The position numbers were made by a program, and so were the translations under genes. This document shows positions 44,165-53,049 of a stretch of DNA of 61,710 nt, in pieces. Within the stretch, counting starts at the first letter, position 1; the number at the start of each line of letters is the position of its first letter. Source of the stretch: Mycobacterium sp. ST-F2 (lineage in GTDB: Bacteria > Actinomycetota > Actinomycetes > Mycobacteriales > Mycobacteriaceae); assembly GCF_001905655.1 (NCBI RefSeq), contig NZ_JMHT01000043.1:1-61710 (forward strand), in the 5' to 3' direction. The notes beneath the pieces were generated by a model, which had not been told where the DNA came from, searched no databases, and saw nothing but the letters and a program-made list of their open reading frames with translations.

Positions 44165-44899
44165 ATGGCTCTCACATTGCTCATCACCATCACTCTCGCC
44201 TGTATGGCGTGGAGTTTGTGGATTCGTCGCGTCACCTGGTCGTGCCGCTGGGAAGTGGCAGCGACCCTCAACATCGCGCTGCAGGCCGCCGCCGTCGCCC
44301 TGATGTCCCCGATGGCCGCCGACACCCTGGGCCGCGCCATCCACTCGGCAACCGGTGTGTGGAACCTGCCCGCCTACCTCGGACATGACTGCTACATCGT
44401 GGCCGCCTCGGCCATCGTCTACAACGCCATCGGCCGCCTGGCCGACGACGCCGCCATGCAGAAGATGTTCACGCAGTACATCGAGCGGCCCGCGACCCTG
44501 TGCATCCCGGTGCTGCTCGCGCTCTTCTCGATGAGCGTGGCCGGTCGCGAGTACTCCCCCGACCTGTTCACCATGCCCACCGACGGCTGGCTGGCCGCGT
44601 ACTGGCTGGTGCTGTGCGGCACCCTGACCTACCTGCTGGTGTTCGGCGGCCGCGCCCTGCTGGTGTTGCGCAAGAACCCCGACTCGCGGCGCATCGCCAA
44701 CATCTATCTGTTCGCCACCGCCAGCGGCATCATGGCCTGCGCCACCCGCATCCTGACATCGCTGGTGCCCGAGCTGCAGCCCCTCGAAGACGGCAAGTTC
44801 GTCTGGGTCTTCGCCTGCATGTGCGGCGGGGTCTTCGCGCTGGCGTCCGCGCACTCGTGGCTGATCAAGACCAAGTGGTTCTCGAAGGCGGCCCACTGA
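44165..44899 (+). CDS. Polytopic membrane protein of unknown function
   Basis: A 244-residue protein with about seven hydrophobic helices (ALTLLITITLACMAWSLW, LNIALQAAAVALMSP, LCIPVLLALFSMSVAG, LAAYWLVLCGTLTYLLVFGG and others) and short loops. It has no enzyme motif I know. Its coupling to the small HTH gene looks like a recurrent actinobacterial regulator/membrane-protein pair. It could be a sensor, but nothing in the sequence proves it. Confidence 0.65.
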   Translation: MALTLLITITLACMAWSLWIRRVTWSCRWEVAATLNIALQAAAVALMSPMAADTLGRAIHSATGVWNLPAYLGHDCYIVAASAIVYNAIGRLADDAAMQKMFTQYIERPATLCIPVLLALFSMSVAGREYSPDLFTMPTDGWLAAYWLVLCGTLTYLLVFGGRALLVLRKNPDSRRIANIYLFATASGIMACATRILTSLVPELQPLEDGKFVWVFACMCGGVFALASAHSWLIKTKWFSKAAH

Positions 44900-45071
44900 G
44901 CCTCCAGCGCTGACCGTCGGAGACTCGTCAGCAAAAGGCCCGATCCGTCAAAATCTGCGAGGATGCCTTACTCTGCTATCCGGCACCCGGTGTCAGTTTG
45001 ACTGTGTTTCACCACCTTCGACGACACCCGGCCTTCACCCCTGCCCGAACATCCCCGAGGAGGAAGTGTCC

Positions 45072-46805
45072 GTGATCGAGTCGTCTCTGCCGGCCGTCCT
45101 GCGCGAGCGCGCCAGCCTGCAACCCAACGACGTGGCTTTCACGTTCATGGACTACGACACCGACCCCGATGGCGTGGCCAAGACCCTCACCTGGGCTCAG
45201 CTGTACCAGCAGAGCGTCGCAGTGGCGCACGAACTGCGCCAGCACGGTGAGATCGGCGACCGCGTGGTGATCGTCGCCCCGCAGTGCCTCGAATACGTCG
45301 TCGGCTTCCTCGGCGCCCTCGAGGCCGGCATGATCGCCGTCCCGCTGACCCAGCCGATCATGGGCCACCACGACGAGCGCGTCATCTCGGTCATGAAGGA
45401 TGCGCAGCCGGTCGTAGCCCTGACCACCGCGGCCAGCAAGGACGCCGTCGCGCAGTACGCGACGCCGAACGACGACGGCCGCAGCCCCGTCGTCCTCGCT
45501 GTCGACGAACTGGACCTGGAGACGCGTCGTAAGCCGTTCTCCCGCCGCGAAGTTCGGCCCGAGACCGCGTACCTGCAGTACACCTCCGGCTCGACCCGCA
45601 CCGCCGCCGGCGTGATGGTCTCGCACCGCAACGTCTCGGCCAACTACGAGCAGATGATCGCGGTCTTCTTCTCCGAGTGGGGCAAGGTCGCGCCGGCCGG
45701 CAGCACCGTGGTGACATGGCTGCCGCTGTACCACGACATGGGCCTGCTGCTCGGCGTGTGCACGCCGATCCTGGGCGGCTGGCACACCGTGATGACCAGC
45801 CCCATCTCGTTCCTGGTCAAGCCCGCCCGCTGGATGCAGTTGATGGGCAGCCACAAGAACGTCATCACCGCCGCGCCGAACTTCGCCTTCGACCTGGCCG
45901 CCGCGCGGACCACCGACGAGGACATGGCCGGCAAGGACCTGAGCACGGTCCTGACGGTCTTCAGCGGCGCCGAGCGCGTACAGCCGACCACCGTGAAGCG
46001 CTACATCCAGCGCTTCGCCAAGTTCGGGCTGCCGGGCAAGTCTGTCCGCCCGAGCTACGGCCTGGCCGAGGCGACCCTCTACGTGGCATCCCGCGAATCT
46101 GGCGAGCCGCCGACGGTCGTGGAATTCGACACCGAGAAGCTTGCCGACGGCATCGTCGAGCGCGTCGAGTCCGGCAGCCCGCTCGTGAGCTACGGCTTCT
46201 CGCCCTCCCCCCTGGTTCGCATCGTCGACCCGGAGACCCGCCGCGAGGCTGCCGAGGGCACCGTCGGTGAAATCTGGACGCACGGCGAGAACGTGTGTGC
46301 CGGCTACTGGAACAAGCCCGAGGAAACCGAGAAGACCTTCCGCGGCGTACTCGAGGACGCTCCCGAGGGCACCCCGTCGGAGTACTGGCTGCGTACCGGC
46401 GACCTCGGCTTCATCTCCGAAGGCTCGCTGTTCATCATCGGCCGGATCAAGGACCTGCTGATCATCCGCGGCCGCAACCTGTACCCCGACGACATCGAGG
46501 CCACCGTCAGCGCGGTCTCGGGTGGCCGTACCGCCGCCGTCGGTTTCGAGGAGGACGGTGTCGAACAGTTCGCCGTCGTCATCGAGATGAAGAAGCGCGG
46601 CGAGACCGAGGACGAGGTCCGCGAGAACCTGGCACAGGTCAAGCACGACATCACCTCGGCCATCTCCCAGGTGCACGGTGTGAATGCCGCCGACCTGGTG
46701 CTGGTCGGCCGGGGCTCGATCCCGATCACCACGAGCGGCAAGATCCGCCGCCAGGCCTGCACCGAGCTGTACCGCAAGGGCGAACTGGCGCGGCTGGACG
46801 CCTGA
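45072..46805 (+). CDS. Fatty-acyl-AMP ligase (FadD24/FadD25-like)
   Basis: A FAAL of 577 residues that activates a fatty acid as acyl-AMP and passes it to a PKS. It has A3 motif AYLQYTSGSTRTAAGVMVSH, FAAL-type PLYHDMGLLLGVCTPILGG, A5 VRPSYGLAEATLYVAS, A7/A8 LRTGDLGFISEGSLFIIGR and RGRNLYPDDIEATVS, and C-terminal Lys in TTSGKIRRQACTELY. The start was set at the second GTG (45072), 9 bases from GAGGAGG; the first (45066) is too close. A perfect hairpin terminates the gene at 46818-46858. The FAAL probably loads the Pks5-type synthase encoded 10 kb away. Confidence 0.9.
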   Translation: MIESSLPAVLRERASLQPNDVAFTFMDYDTDPDGVAKTLTWAQLYQQSVAVAHELRQHGEIGDRVVIVAPQCLEYVVGFLGALEAGMIAVPLTQPIMGHHDERVISVMKDAQPVVALTTAASKDAVAQYATPNDDGRSPVVLAVDELDLETRRKPFSRREVRPETAYLQYTSGSTRTAAGVMVSHRNVSANYEQMIAVFFSEWGKVAPAGSTVVTWLPLYHDMGLLLGVCTPILGGWHTVMTSPISFLVKPARWMQLMGSHKNVITAAPNFAFDLAAARTTDEDMAGKDLSTVLTVFSGAERVQPTTVKRYIQRFAKFGLPGKSVRPSYGLAEATLYVASRESGEPPTVVEFDTEKLADGIVERVESGSPLVSYGFSPSPLVRIVDPETRREAAEGTVGEIWTHGENVCAGYWNKPEETEKTFRGVLEDAPEGTPSEYWLRTGDLGFISEGSLFIIGRIKDLLIIRGRNLYPDDIEATVSAVSGGRTAAVGFEEDGVEQFAVVIEMKKRGETEDEVRENLAQVKHDITSAISQVHGVNAADLVLVGRGSIPITTSGKIRRQACTELYRKGELARLDA

Positions 46806-46817
46806 CCCATCCGTAAC

Positions 46818-46858
46818 CGACTACGGCCGCAACATCGATGATGTTGCGGCCGTAGTCG
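46818..46858. terminator. Bidirectional hairpin terminator, 19-bp perfect stem
   Basis: CGACTACGGCCGCAACATC pairs perfectly with its complement across a 3-base GAT loop, followed by TTTC. It lies between the convergent FAAL and MmpL genes and should stop transcription from both sides. Confidence 0.85.
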
Positions 46859-46904
46859 TTTCAGGGCTCGACAGCGGCCGTCGGTATTGCGGCCTGACGC
46901 GCGC

Positions 46905-49900
46905 TCAGCCGAGCGAGAAGCCGCGGTGCTGTACCGCGCCGGCGGCCTCGAAGGCCGTCGTCATCTGGCAGGCGTCACACGTCGCCGCGTAGCCGCAGTC
47001 CGGGCAGGGTTCGGCCTCGTCGGATGCATGCCGGGCCTCACGTTCGGCCATGAGCCGTTCGGTGTTGGCCAGGGCCAGTGCCTCCTCGGCCTCCTCGCGC
47101 TTACGCCGCGGCGACTTGGACGGCCACCAGTTCGCGTCACCGAGCAGGGCCGCCGTCGCCGGCACCGTGACCGTACGGACGATGAACGTGTCCAGCAGCA
47201 GACCGACACCGATGATGAAGCCGAGCTGGACGGCGCCCAGGATGCTACTGACCGTCATCGCAAGCATGGACGCCGCGAAGATCAGACCGGCAGACGTGAT
47301 GACGCCGCCCGTCGCGGCGACCGTTTTCACGATCGCCGAGCGCACGCCCCATTTCGCTTCGTCACGTATTCGGGATATCAACAGCAGGTTGTAGTCGGCG
47401 CCGACCGCGACGAGCACCAGGAAGGCGATACCGGGCACACTCCAGGAGATGTCGTAGCCCAGGAAGAACTGGAAGAACACCACGCCGATGCCGAGCGCCG
47501 AGCCGTACGACAGCACCACCGAGAGCACCAGGTAGAGCGGGGCCACGACGGATCGCAGCAGCTGCACCAGGATCAGGAACACCACGATGAGGGTGACGAT
47601 CACGATGTACTGGATGTCGCTGTTGTAGTAGTCGCGAATGTCGCGGTTCACCGCGGACAGACCGACCATCGACACCTTGGCATCGGACAACGTCGTGTTC
47701 GGCAGCGCCGTCTGCGCCGCTTTGACGATCGCGTTGGTCTGGTCCATGGCTTCGGTGCCGAACGGGTTCAGCGCGGTCTGCACCAGGTAGCGAACGGTGT
47801 GCCCGTCCGGGGACACGAACAGCGTCGCGGCCTTCTCGAACTCGTTCCGGCTCAGAATCTCGGGCGGCACGTAGAAACCGGCCATCTGCGGCGTGTTCGC
47901 GTCGCGCCGCATACCGAGCAGGAATGACGAGGCCTGGGTCAGACCACCGCCCATCCCCCGGACCTGGTCGACCAACAGCTTCACGCCGTCGGCGAGCTGC
48001 TTGCTCGAATCGGCCAGCAGATTGACACCGTCGACCGCCTGCTGCAGGCGCCGCTCCAGATCCGCGGTGTCGTACAGCCGCAGCTGCTTGAGCAGGCTGG
48101 TGATGCTCTCGATGTTGCTGCCCATGCCCCGGACCTTGTCGTCCATACCGGGGTCACTCTTGTACTGCTGCAGCATGTGGCCGAGGTTGATGACCTTCTG
48201 GACCGTCTCGGGATCGTTGCCCTCGTTGACGTTCTGCAGGCCGATCTTCAGGTCGTTGCACGCCGGGTAGTAGTTGCAGAACGGCGTGGCGTTCAGCGTC
48301 TCGAGGGCCTTGCCGGACCATTTGTAGACGTCACCGACCCGGACCAGCTGCCCGCCGACGGCGTCGCCCAGCGAGGTCATCTGGGACACCATCTTGGCCG
48401 ACTTGTCCAGGTCGTCCAGGGTCTTGGAGCCCCCGTACTTGCTCTGGATCGCGGACATCTGGCTCAACATGGACCGCACGGGGCCGATCCCCCCGAGCAC
48501 CTGCGTGCGAATCTGGTTCAGGGCGTCGGCCAGCTGGTACTCGCCGTCGACCAGCTTCTGCAGATTGCTGTCATTGCTGTTGATGATGTTCGAGGCGTCT
48601 TTGAGCTTGCTGCCGACCTCACCGGCCTGATAGGTGGCCTTGGCCTGCTCCAGCACATCGCCGGTCGGGCGGGTGATACCGCGGACCGCGTCGATGTGCG
48701 GCAGCTGGGCGATGCGCTGCGCCATCTGCTCCATGTCGGCGAGCGACTTCGGGGCGCGGAGGTCGCGCGGCGACTGGATCAGCACGAACTGCTGCATGGT
48801 GGTGCTGACCGGGAAGTGTTTGTTCAGGGCCGTATAGGCGACGTTGCTCGCCGCATCCGGATCGAGATCCTTGCGGTTGTCGTAGTTGTAGCGGACGAGC
48901 GTGGCGCAGCCGGCGAGAACCAGCAGGACCGCGAGGCTGCCGGCCAGGTGGGTGACCGGGCGACGCACGATGTTGACGCCCGAGCGGCGCCAGAACCGGC
49001 CCGTCATGTCCTTGCGGGGCTTGATCCAGCCGCGCCGCCCGACCAGGACGATCAGCGCGGGCAGCATCGTCACCGAGGCGAGGAACCCGACCAGGACGGT
49101 CACCGCGAGCGCGGGGCCGATGGTGGCGAACACCCCGAGCGTGGCGAACGAGAGCGCCAGGAAGGTGATCGCCACGGTGCCGGCCGAACCGGCGATGACT
49201 TCACCGATCGACGTCAGCGCAGAGATCAGCGCCTGATCGCTGGCGACGCCTTGTCGGATGAACTCCTGATATCGACTGAACAGGAAGATGGCGTAGTCGG
49301 TGCCCGCGCCCATCATCATGCCGGTCATCAGCACCAGGGTCTGCGGCCCAACCGCGAGACCCAATAGGCCCAGGCCTGCCACCAGCTGTTGGGCCACGAT
49401 CAACGAGACACCGATGGTGACCAGCGGCAGCAACATCGCGACCACGCTTCGGTACACGATGATGAGGATCGAGAAGACCAGGATGCCGGTGGCCGTCTCG
49501 ATCATGTGCTGATCGCGGGCACCGATGTCGTTGATGTCCTGGAAGGTGGCCGCCGCACCCACCATGTTCAGCGTCAGATCGCTGCCTTTGACCACCTCTT
49601 GGATGGTCTTCAGGGCATTGCGGTAGGCCAGCTGCCCCGGTCCGGTGCCCATGCTCCCGACGAGGCTGACCGGCAGCTGCACCGCTTTCCCGTCTTTACT
49701 GGCCATCACCTGGCGCAGTTCGGGAATGTGGATGAAGTCCTGCGTCGACCTGACGTTGGTCTTGTCGGCGTTGAGTTTGTCCACCAGGCGGCGGTAGACC
49801 TCTTCGTCGTCCTTGCTGAAGCCCTTGTCGTTGGTCAGCAGGACGACCGCGATGTTGCCGGCGTCAGCTTCGCGGAACGCATTCTTCATCGCGTTGCCGG

Positions 49901-50105
49901 CGATCAGCGTCGACGCTTCGGGAGGCAGGAAAGGCGGCGGGCGGCGGCTGGCAACGTCGATCAACGTCGGAAGCGCGAGAAACAGGACGGCGGCTATCCC
50001 GATCCAGGCTGCCAGAACCACGACAGGACGCCGCACCACGTACTTGCCGAGGGCGGCGAAACCCGCATGTGCCAAAGCACCGCTTGGCCTGGCACGTTTC
50101 AGCAT
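46905..50105 (-). CDS. MmpL-family RND lipid transporter with C-terminal Cys4 motif
   Basis: A 1066-residue transporter from ATG 50105 (MLKRARPSGALAHAGF); the longer frame upstream is not family-like. Two RND halves are seen: a first membrane helix plus a periplasmic porter domain each, then bundles with the proton-relay-type motifs GAGTDYAIFLFSRYQEF and VGADYNLLLISRIRDE. A long periplasmic insert rich in Gln/Leu (SMLSQMSAIQSKYGG, LLKQLRLYDTADLERRL) is predicted to form a coiled coil. The C-terminal cytoplasmic tail carries CPDCGYAATCDAC, a CxxC-x5-CxxC pattern that could bind metal. Locus context (FAAL, PapA, Pks5) suggests export of an acylated trehalose/LOS-type lipid, like MmpL10 or MmpL12. 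Confidence 0.9.
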   Translation of the reverse strand: MLKRARPSGALAHAGFAALGKYVVRRPVVVLAAWIGIAAVLFLALPTLIDVASRRPPPFLPPEASTLIAGNAMKNAFREADAGNIAVVLLTNDKGFSKDDEEVYRRLVDKLNADKTNVRSTQDFIHIPELRQVMASKDGKAVQLPVSLVGSMGTGPGQLAYRNALKTIQEVVKGSDLTLNMVGAAATFQDINDIGARDQHMIETATGILVFSILIIVYRSVVAMLLPLVTIGVSLIVAQQLVAGLGLLGLAVGPQTLVLMTGMMMGAGTDYAIFLFSRYQEFIRQGVASDQALISALTSIGEVIAGSAGTVAITFLALSFATLGVFATIGPALAVTVLVGFLASVTMLPALIVLVGRRGWIKPRKDMTGRFWRRSGVNIVRRPVTHLAGSLAVLLVLAGCATLVRYNYDNRKDLDPDAASNVAYTALNKHFPVSTTMQQFVLIQSPRDLRAPKSLADMEQMAQRIAQLPHIDAVRGITRPTGDVLEQAKATYQAGEVGSKLKDASNIINSNDSNLQKLVDGEYQLADALNQIRTQVLGGIGPVRSMLSQMSAIQSKYGGSKTLDDLDKSAKMVSQMTSLGDAVGGQLVRVGDVYKWSGKALETLNATPFCNYYPACNDLKIGLQNVNEGNDPETVQKVINLGHMLQQYKSDPGMDDKVRGMGSNIESITSLLKQLRLYDTADLERRLQQAVDGVNLLADSSKQLADGVKLLVDQVRGMGGGLTQASSFLLGMRRDANTPQMAGFYVPPEILSRNEFEKAATLFVSPDGHTVRYLVQTALNPFGTEAMDQTNAIVKAAQTALPNTTLSDAKVSMVGLSAVNRDIRDYYNSDIQYIVIVTLIVVFLILVQLLRSVVAPLYLVLSVVLSYGSALGIGVVFFQFFLGYDISWSVPGIAFLVLVAVGADYNLLLISRIRDEAKWGVRSAIVKTVAATGGVITSAGLIFAASMLAMTVSSILGAVQLGFIIGVGLLLDTFIVRTVTVPATAALLGDANWWPSKSPRRKREEAEEALALANTERLMAEREARHASDEAEPCPDCGYAATCDACQMTTAFEAAGAVQHRGFSLG

Positions 50106-50324
50106 CCCCGACAGGCTACACGCCGCAAACCGATCTGACGCACCGACTGGCGCAGCAACATCTGTGCCGCAAACCAACCGCATGGTCGGCCCCATGCTGT
50201 AATCGTGTGTGCCACTTTTGATGACACCCCGCTCGCGCCACACCCGCGGTGGCCGCACGCCCGAATTGCCATTGTACGGGTCGCTGCACGGAAATAGCTG
50301 GAAGACACGGAAATTCGGTGTGCT

Positions 50325-51563
50325 GTGAAGTTTGCGATCGCCATTCACGGCACGCGCGGTGACATCGAACCGAGCGGCGCAGTGGCCAGAGAACTGCTCC
50401 GGAGGGGCCACGAAGTACGGATGGCCGTGCCGCCGAATCTGATTTCATTCGTCGCATCCGCGGGTCTTCCACAGCCCGCCAGCTACGGCGTGGATTCTCA
50501 GCAGCAACTCGATGCGGACATTTTTCGCGACCATTTCAAGCTCAAGAATCCGGTCCGCGCGATAGCCGAAATCCGCGACTACATGACCCAGGGTTGGCAG
50601 GACATGAGCGCGACGCTGACAGAGGTCGCCGCCGGTGCCGATCTGCTCCTTGCCGGGACCACCTATCAAGAGGTGGCCGCCAACGTCGCCGAACATTTCG
50701 ACATCCCGCTGGCCGCCCTGCACTACTTCCCGTTCCGGCCCAACAGTCAAGTGCTTCCGGTGCCGCTGCCGCTCCCGCTGATCCGCCGCGGCTTTGCGGT
50801 CGGTGAATGGTTCCACTGGCGCCTGCTCAAGGAGGCCGAGGACATCCAGCGGCGCACCCTGGGCCTGCCGCCGGCCACCGTCCGCGCGGTCCGCCGCATC
50901 GAGGACCGCGGCGCCCTGGAAATCCAGGCCTACGACGAGGTGCTGTTCCCGGGGCTGGCAGCCGAGTACGGCGACACCAAGCCATTGGTCGGTTCCATGT
51001 CGATGGAACTGCAGACCGATACCGATGCCGACGTGATGGACTGGATCGCAGATGGAAAGCCGCCCATCTATTTCGGCTTCGGCAGCATGCCGGTGGCCTC
51101 CCCCGCCGACGCCGTGGCGATGATCGAGTCGGTCTGTGCCGAGCTCGGCGAACGGGCCCTGATCAGCGCGGGCGTGTGGGACCTCGCCGGGTTCCCGGTC
51201 GGCGAGCACGTCAAGCTGGTCGGCGCCGTCAACCATGCCGCGGTGTTCCCGCTGTGCCGGGCCCTGGTGCACCACGGCGGCGCCGGTACCACGGCGGCCG
51301 GCCTGCGCGCCGGGGTGCCGACGGTCGTGTTGTGGGTCAGCGCCGATCAGCCGGTGTGGGCCGGACAGGTCAAGAAGCTGGGCCTCGGCGCGTCAGGCCG
51401 GTTCTCCAACACCACGCCGGAGTCACTGAAGGCCGCCTTGCGTACCGCGCTGCAGCCCGAGTGCGCCACCCGCGTCCGAGCCGCTGCCGCACGCATGACC
51501 AAGCCGGCAGACAGCGTCGCCCGCACGGCCGACCTGCTGGAAAAGGCCGCGCTGGCCCGGTAG
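50325..51563 (+). CDS. GT1-family glycosyltransferase (GtfA/sterol-GT-like)
   Basis: A 412-residue GT-B enzyme. The acceptor domain starts MKFAIAIHGTRGDIEPSGAV, the hallmark of this group. The donor domain has PPIYFGFGSMPV, VGAVNHAAVFPLCRALVHHGG and AGTTAAGLRAGVPTVV, the nucleotide-sugar site, with DQPVWAG. Relatives glycosylate mycobacterial glycopeptidolipids, phenolic glycolipids and LOS. Its setting between MmpL and the acyltransferases indicates a role in the locus lipid. It starts at a GTG without a clear ribosome-binding site. Confidence 0.88.
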   Translation: MKFAIAIHGTRGDIEPSGAVARELLRRGHEVRMAVPPNLISFVASAGLPQPASYGVDSQQQLDADIFRDHFKLKNPVRAIAEIRDYMTQGWQDMSATLTEVAAGADLLLAGTTYQEVAANVAEHFDIPLAALHYFPFRPNSQVLPVPLPLPLIRRGFAVGEWFHWRLLKEAEDIQRRTLGLPPATVRAVRRIEDRGALEIQAYDEVLFPGLAAEYGDTKPLVGSMSMELQTDTDADVMDWIADGKPPIYFGFGSMPVASPADAVAMIESVCAELGERALISAGVWDLAGFPVGEHVKLVGAVNHAAVFPLCRALVHHGGAGTTAAGLRAGVPTVVLWVSADQPVWAGQVKKLGLGASGRFSNTTPESLKAALRTALQPECATRVRAAAARMTKPADSVARTADLLEKAALAR

Positions 51564-51579
51564 CCCGGGCCGGCGGGCC

Positions 51580-52998
51580 TCAGTAGACGGCAGTCAGCGG
51601 TGTCAGGCCGAACTCGTCGAGCGTCTGCTTGACGTGTTCGCGCAGCGCCGCGCGGGAATTGTCGGCACCCACCTCGTAGCCGACGATGCCGAGGTTCAGC
51701 CGGCCGTTGTAGCGGCCGGACGCGACCACCAGCAGCCCACCCGGACGCTCGATGTCCGAACGCTTGACGCGCTGCTCGACGCCCCAGCAGTTGAGGAACG
51801 TCGCCTGGTTGACGCCGTCGAGCCGGCACATCAGTGGCGGCATGTCGCTGAAGTTGGAGCATGTCACCGGCATGTCGCCGAGCACCAGATCGGCGGTGCG
51901 GTCGACCGCCCGGCGCGGGATGAACGGCGTCAGCGGCAACAGCACGAACGCTTCGTTGGGCTCATCCTTGGCATTCTTGAGCGCGGTCCGCAGCGCACCC
52001 CGGACCTCGGTCAGATCCGTCGCGGCATTCGTCGGGTCGACGGTGAGGTTGGTGAACGACATCGCGTTGGCCCGGGTGTCGTCGAGGGACGTACGTTCGT
52101 TGATCGACACCATCAGGGACACTTCGCCGGTGTCGGCCCGCTGCCGGCCCATCCGCACGCCGAGGCGCGCGGCGAACGCGGCGGCGAGTGAATACCCGTT
52201 GCCGCCGAGCTTCGCAGCCAGCGCATCCCACTGCTCGACATCGATGTGGGTGCCGGCGAACGGCAACATCATGTATTCGTCCGCGGCGGCACCGCCGGTG
52301 ACCGCCGGGCGGATATCAGCCGACTTGGACATCTCATGCCGGCGCCGGTAGGCCAGCTTCACCGCGGAGACGACCGCGCGGCCGGCCTCGGGCAGATCAC
52401 GAACGGTCTGCCGGAAATCACCACGGATCGCGTCCCAGCGAGTGCGTGACCCGGGCTGGGCATACCCGAGATCGCGGGTATTGCCGACCGCCGCGTCGAC
52501 GAACGCACCGACCGCGCCGGACCCGTCGATCAGGCAGTGCGACAACGCCATCGCCACGCCTGTCGACCCGTCGCTGAACGCCTGCACACCCAGATGCCAG
52601 CCGGGACCGTGCTCGGGATCGATCGGGATCTGCGAACGCTCCTCGATCCAGTCGCTGAGCTCCGAACGGGGTCGGACCGATTCGCCGATGTCGAGCGGCC
52701 GCTCCACTGCCGGCGCGGCAACCCACCGGGCCCGCCCGAACGGCAGCGGCGAGCGCTCGATGTGCCGCGCCACCAGGCCCTTTCCGAAGTTCGCGTGGAA
52801 CCGGCGCAAGCCGTCGAGATCAACGGGCCCTTCGTAGAACCACAGCGCCAACATGACCTGCACCCGACCACTGGCCCGGTACGACAGGAACGTCGCCTCG
52901 TCCATGTAGTCCAGACGGTCCTGCGGACGATCCAGCTCGACCGGCACCCGCCGGAATCGGGTACGGCCGGCCCGCTTTGACCGGGTAACAGTGGACAA
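51580..52998 (-). CDS. WS/DGAT-like acyltransferase 2
   Basis: A 472-residue member of the wax-ester-synthase/diacylglycerol-acyltransferase-like group, of the condensation-domain superfamily. The HxxxDG motif is ALSHCLIDGSGAVGAFV; family ends include TAVNPTN-like and VTCSNFSDMPPLMCRL. It probably starts at TTG 52998, lying within a 51-bp gap after the paralogue. About one third identical by eye to the neighbour at 53050-54462. In M. smegmatis a similar pair next to papA and pks5 has been described within the LOS cluster. It could transfer a second acyl chain to the glycolipid core. Confidence 0.8.
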   Translation of the reverse strand: MSTVTRSKRAGRTRFRRVPVELDRPQDRLDYMDEATFLSYRASGRVQVMLALWFYEGPVDLDGLRRFHANFGKGLVARHIERSPLPFGRARWVAAPAVERPLDIGESVRPRSELSDWIEERSQIPIDPEHGPGWHLGVQAFSDGSTGVAMALSHCLIDGSGAVGAFVDAAVGNTRDLGYAQPGSRTRWDAIRGDFRQTVRDLPEAGRAVVSAVKLAYRRRHEMSKSADIRPAVTGGAAADEYMMLPFAGTHIDVEQWDALAAKLGGNGYSLAAAFAARLGVRMGRQRADTGEVSLMVSINERTSLDDTRANAMSFTNLTVDPTNAATDLTEVRGALRTALKNAKDEPNEAFVLLPLTPFIPRRAVDRTADLVLGDMPVTCSNFSDMPPLMCRLDGVNQATFLNCWGVEQRVKRSDIERPGGLLVVASGRYNGRLNLGIVGYEVGADNSRAALREHVKQTLDEFGLTPLTAVY

Positions 52999-53049
52999 AA
53001 TAGACCTGGCCCTTCACTTTTCGGTTATCGCAATTCGGGGTGTGCAGAG

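Noticed and set aside
50106..50411. A 102-residue N-terminal extension of the MmpL protein
   Set aside because: It crosses the intergenic region and the start of the divergent glycosyltransferase and has no family character; ATG 50105 begins the typical MmpL N-terminus.
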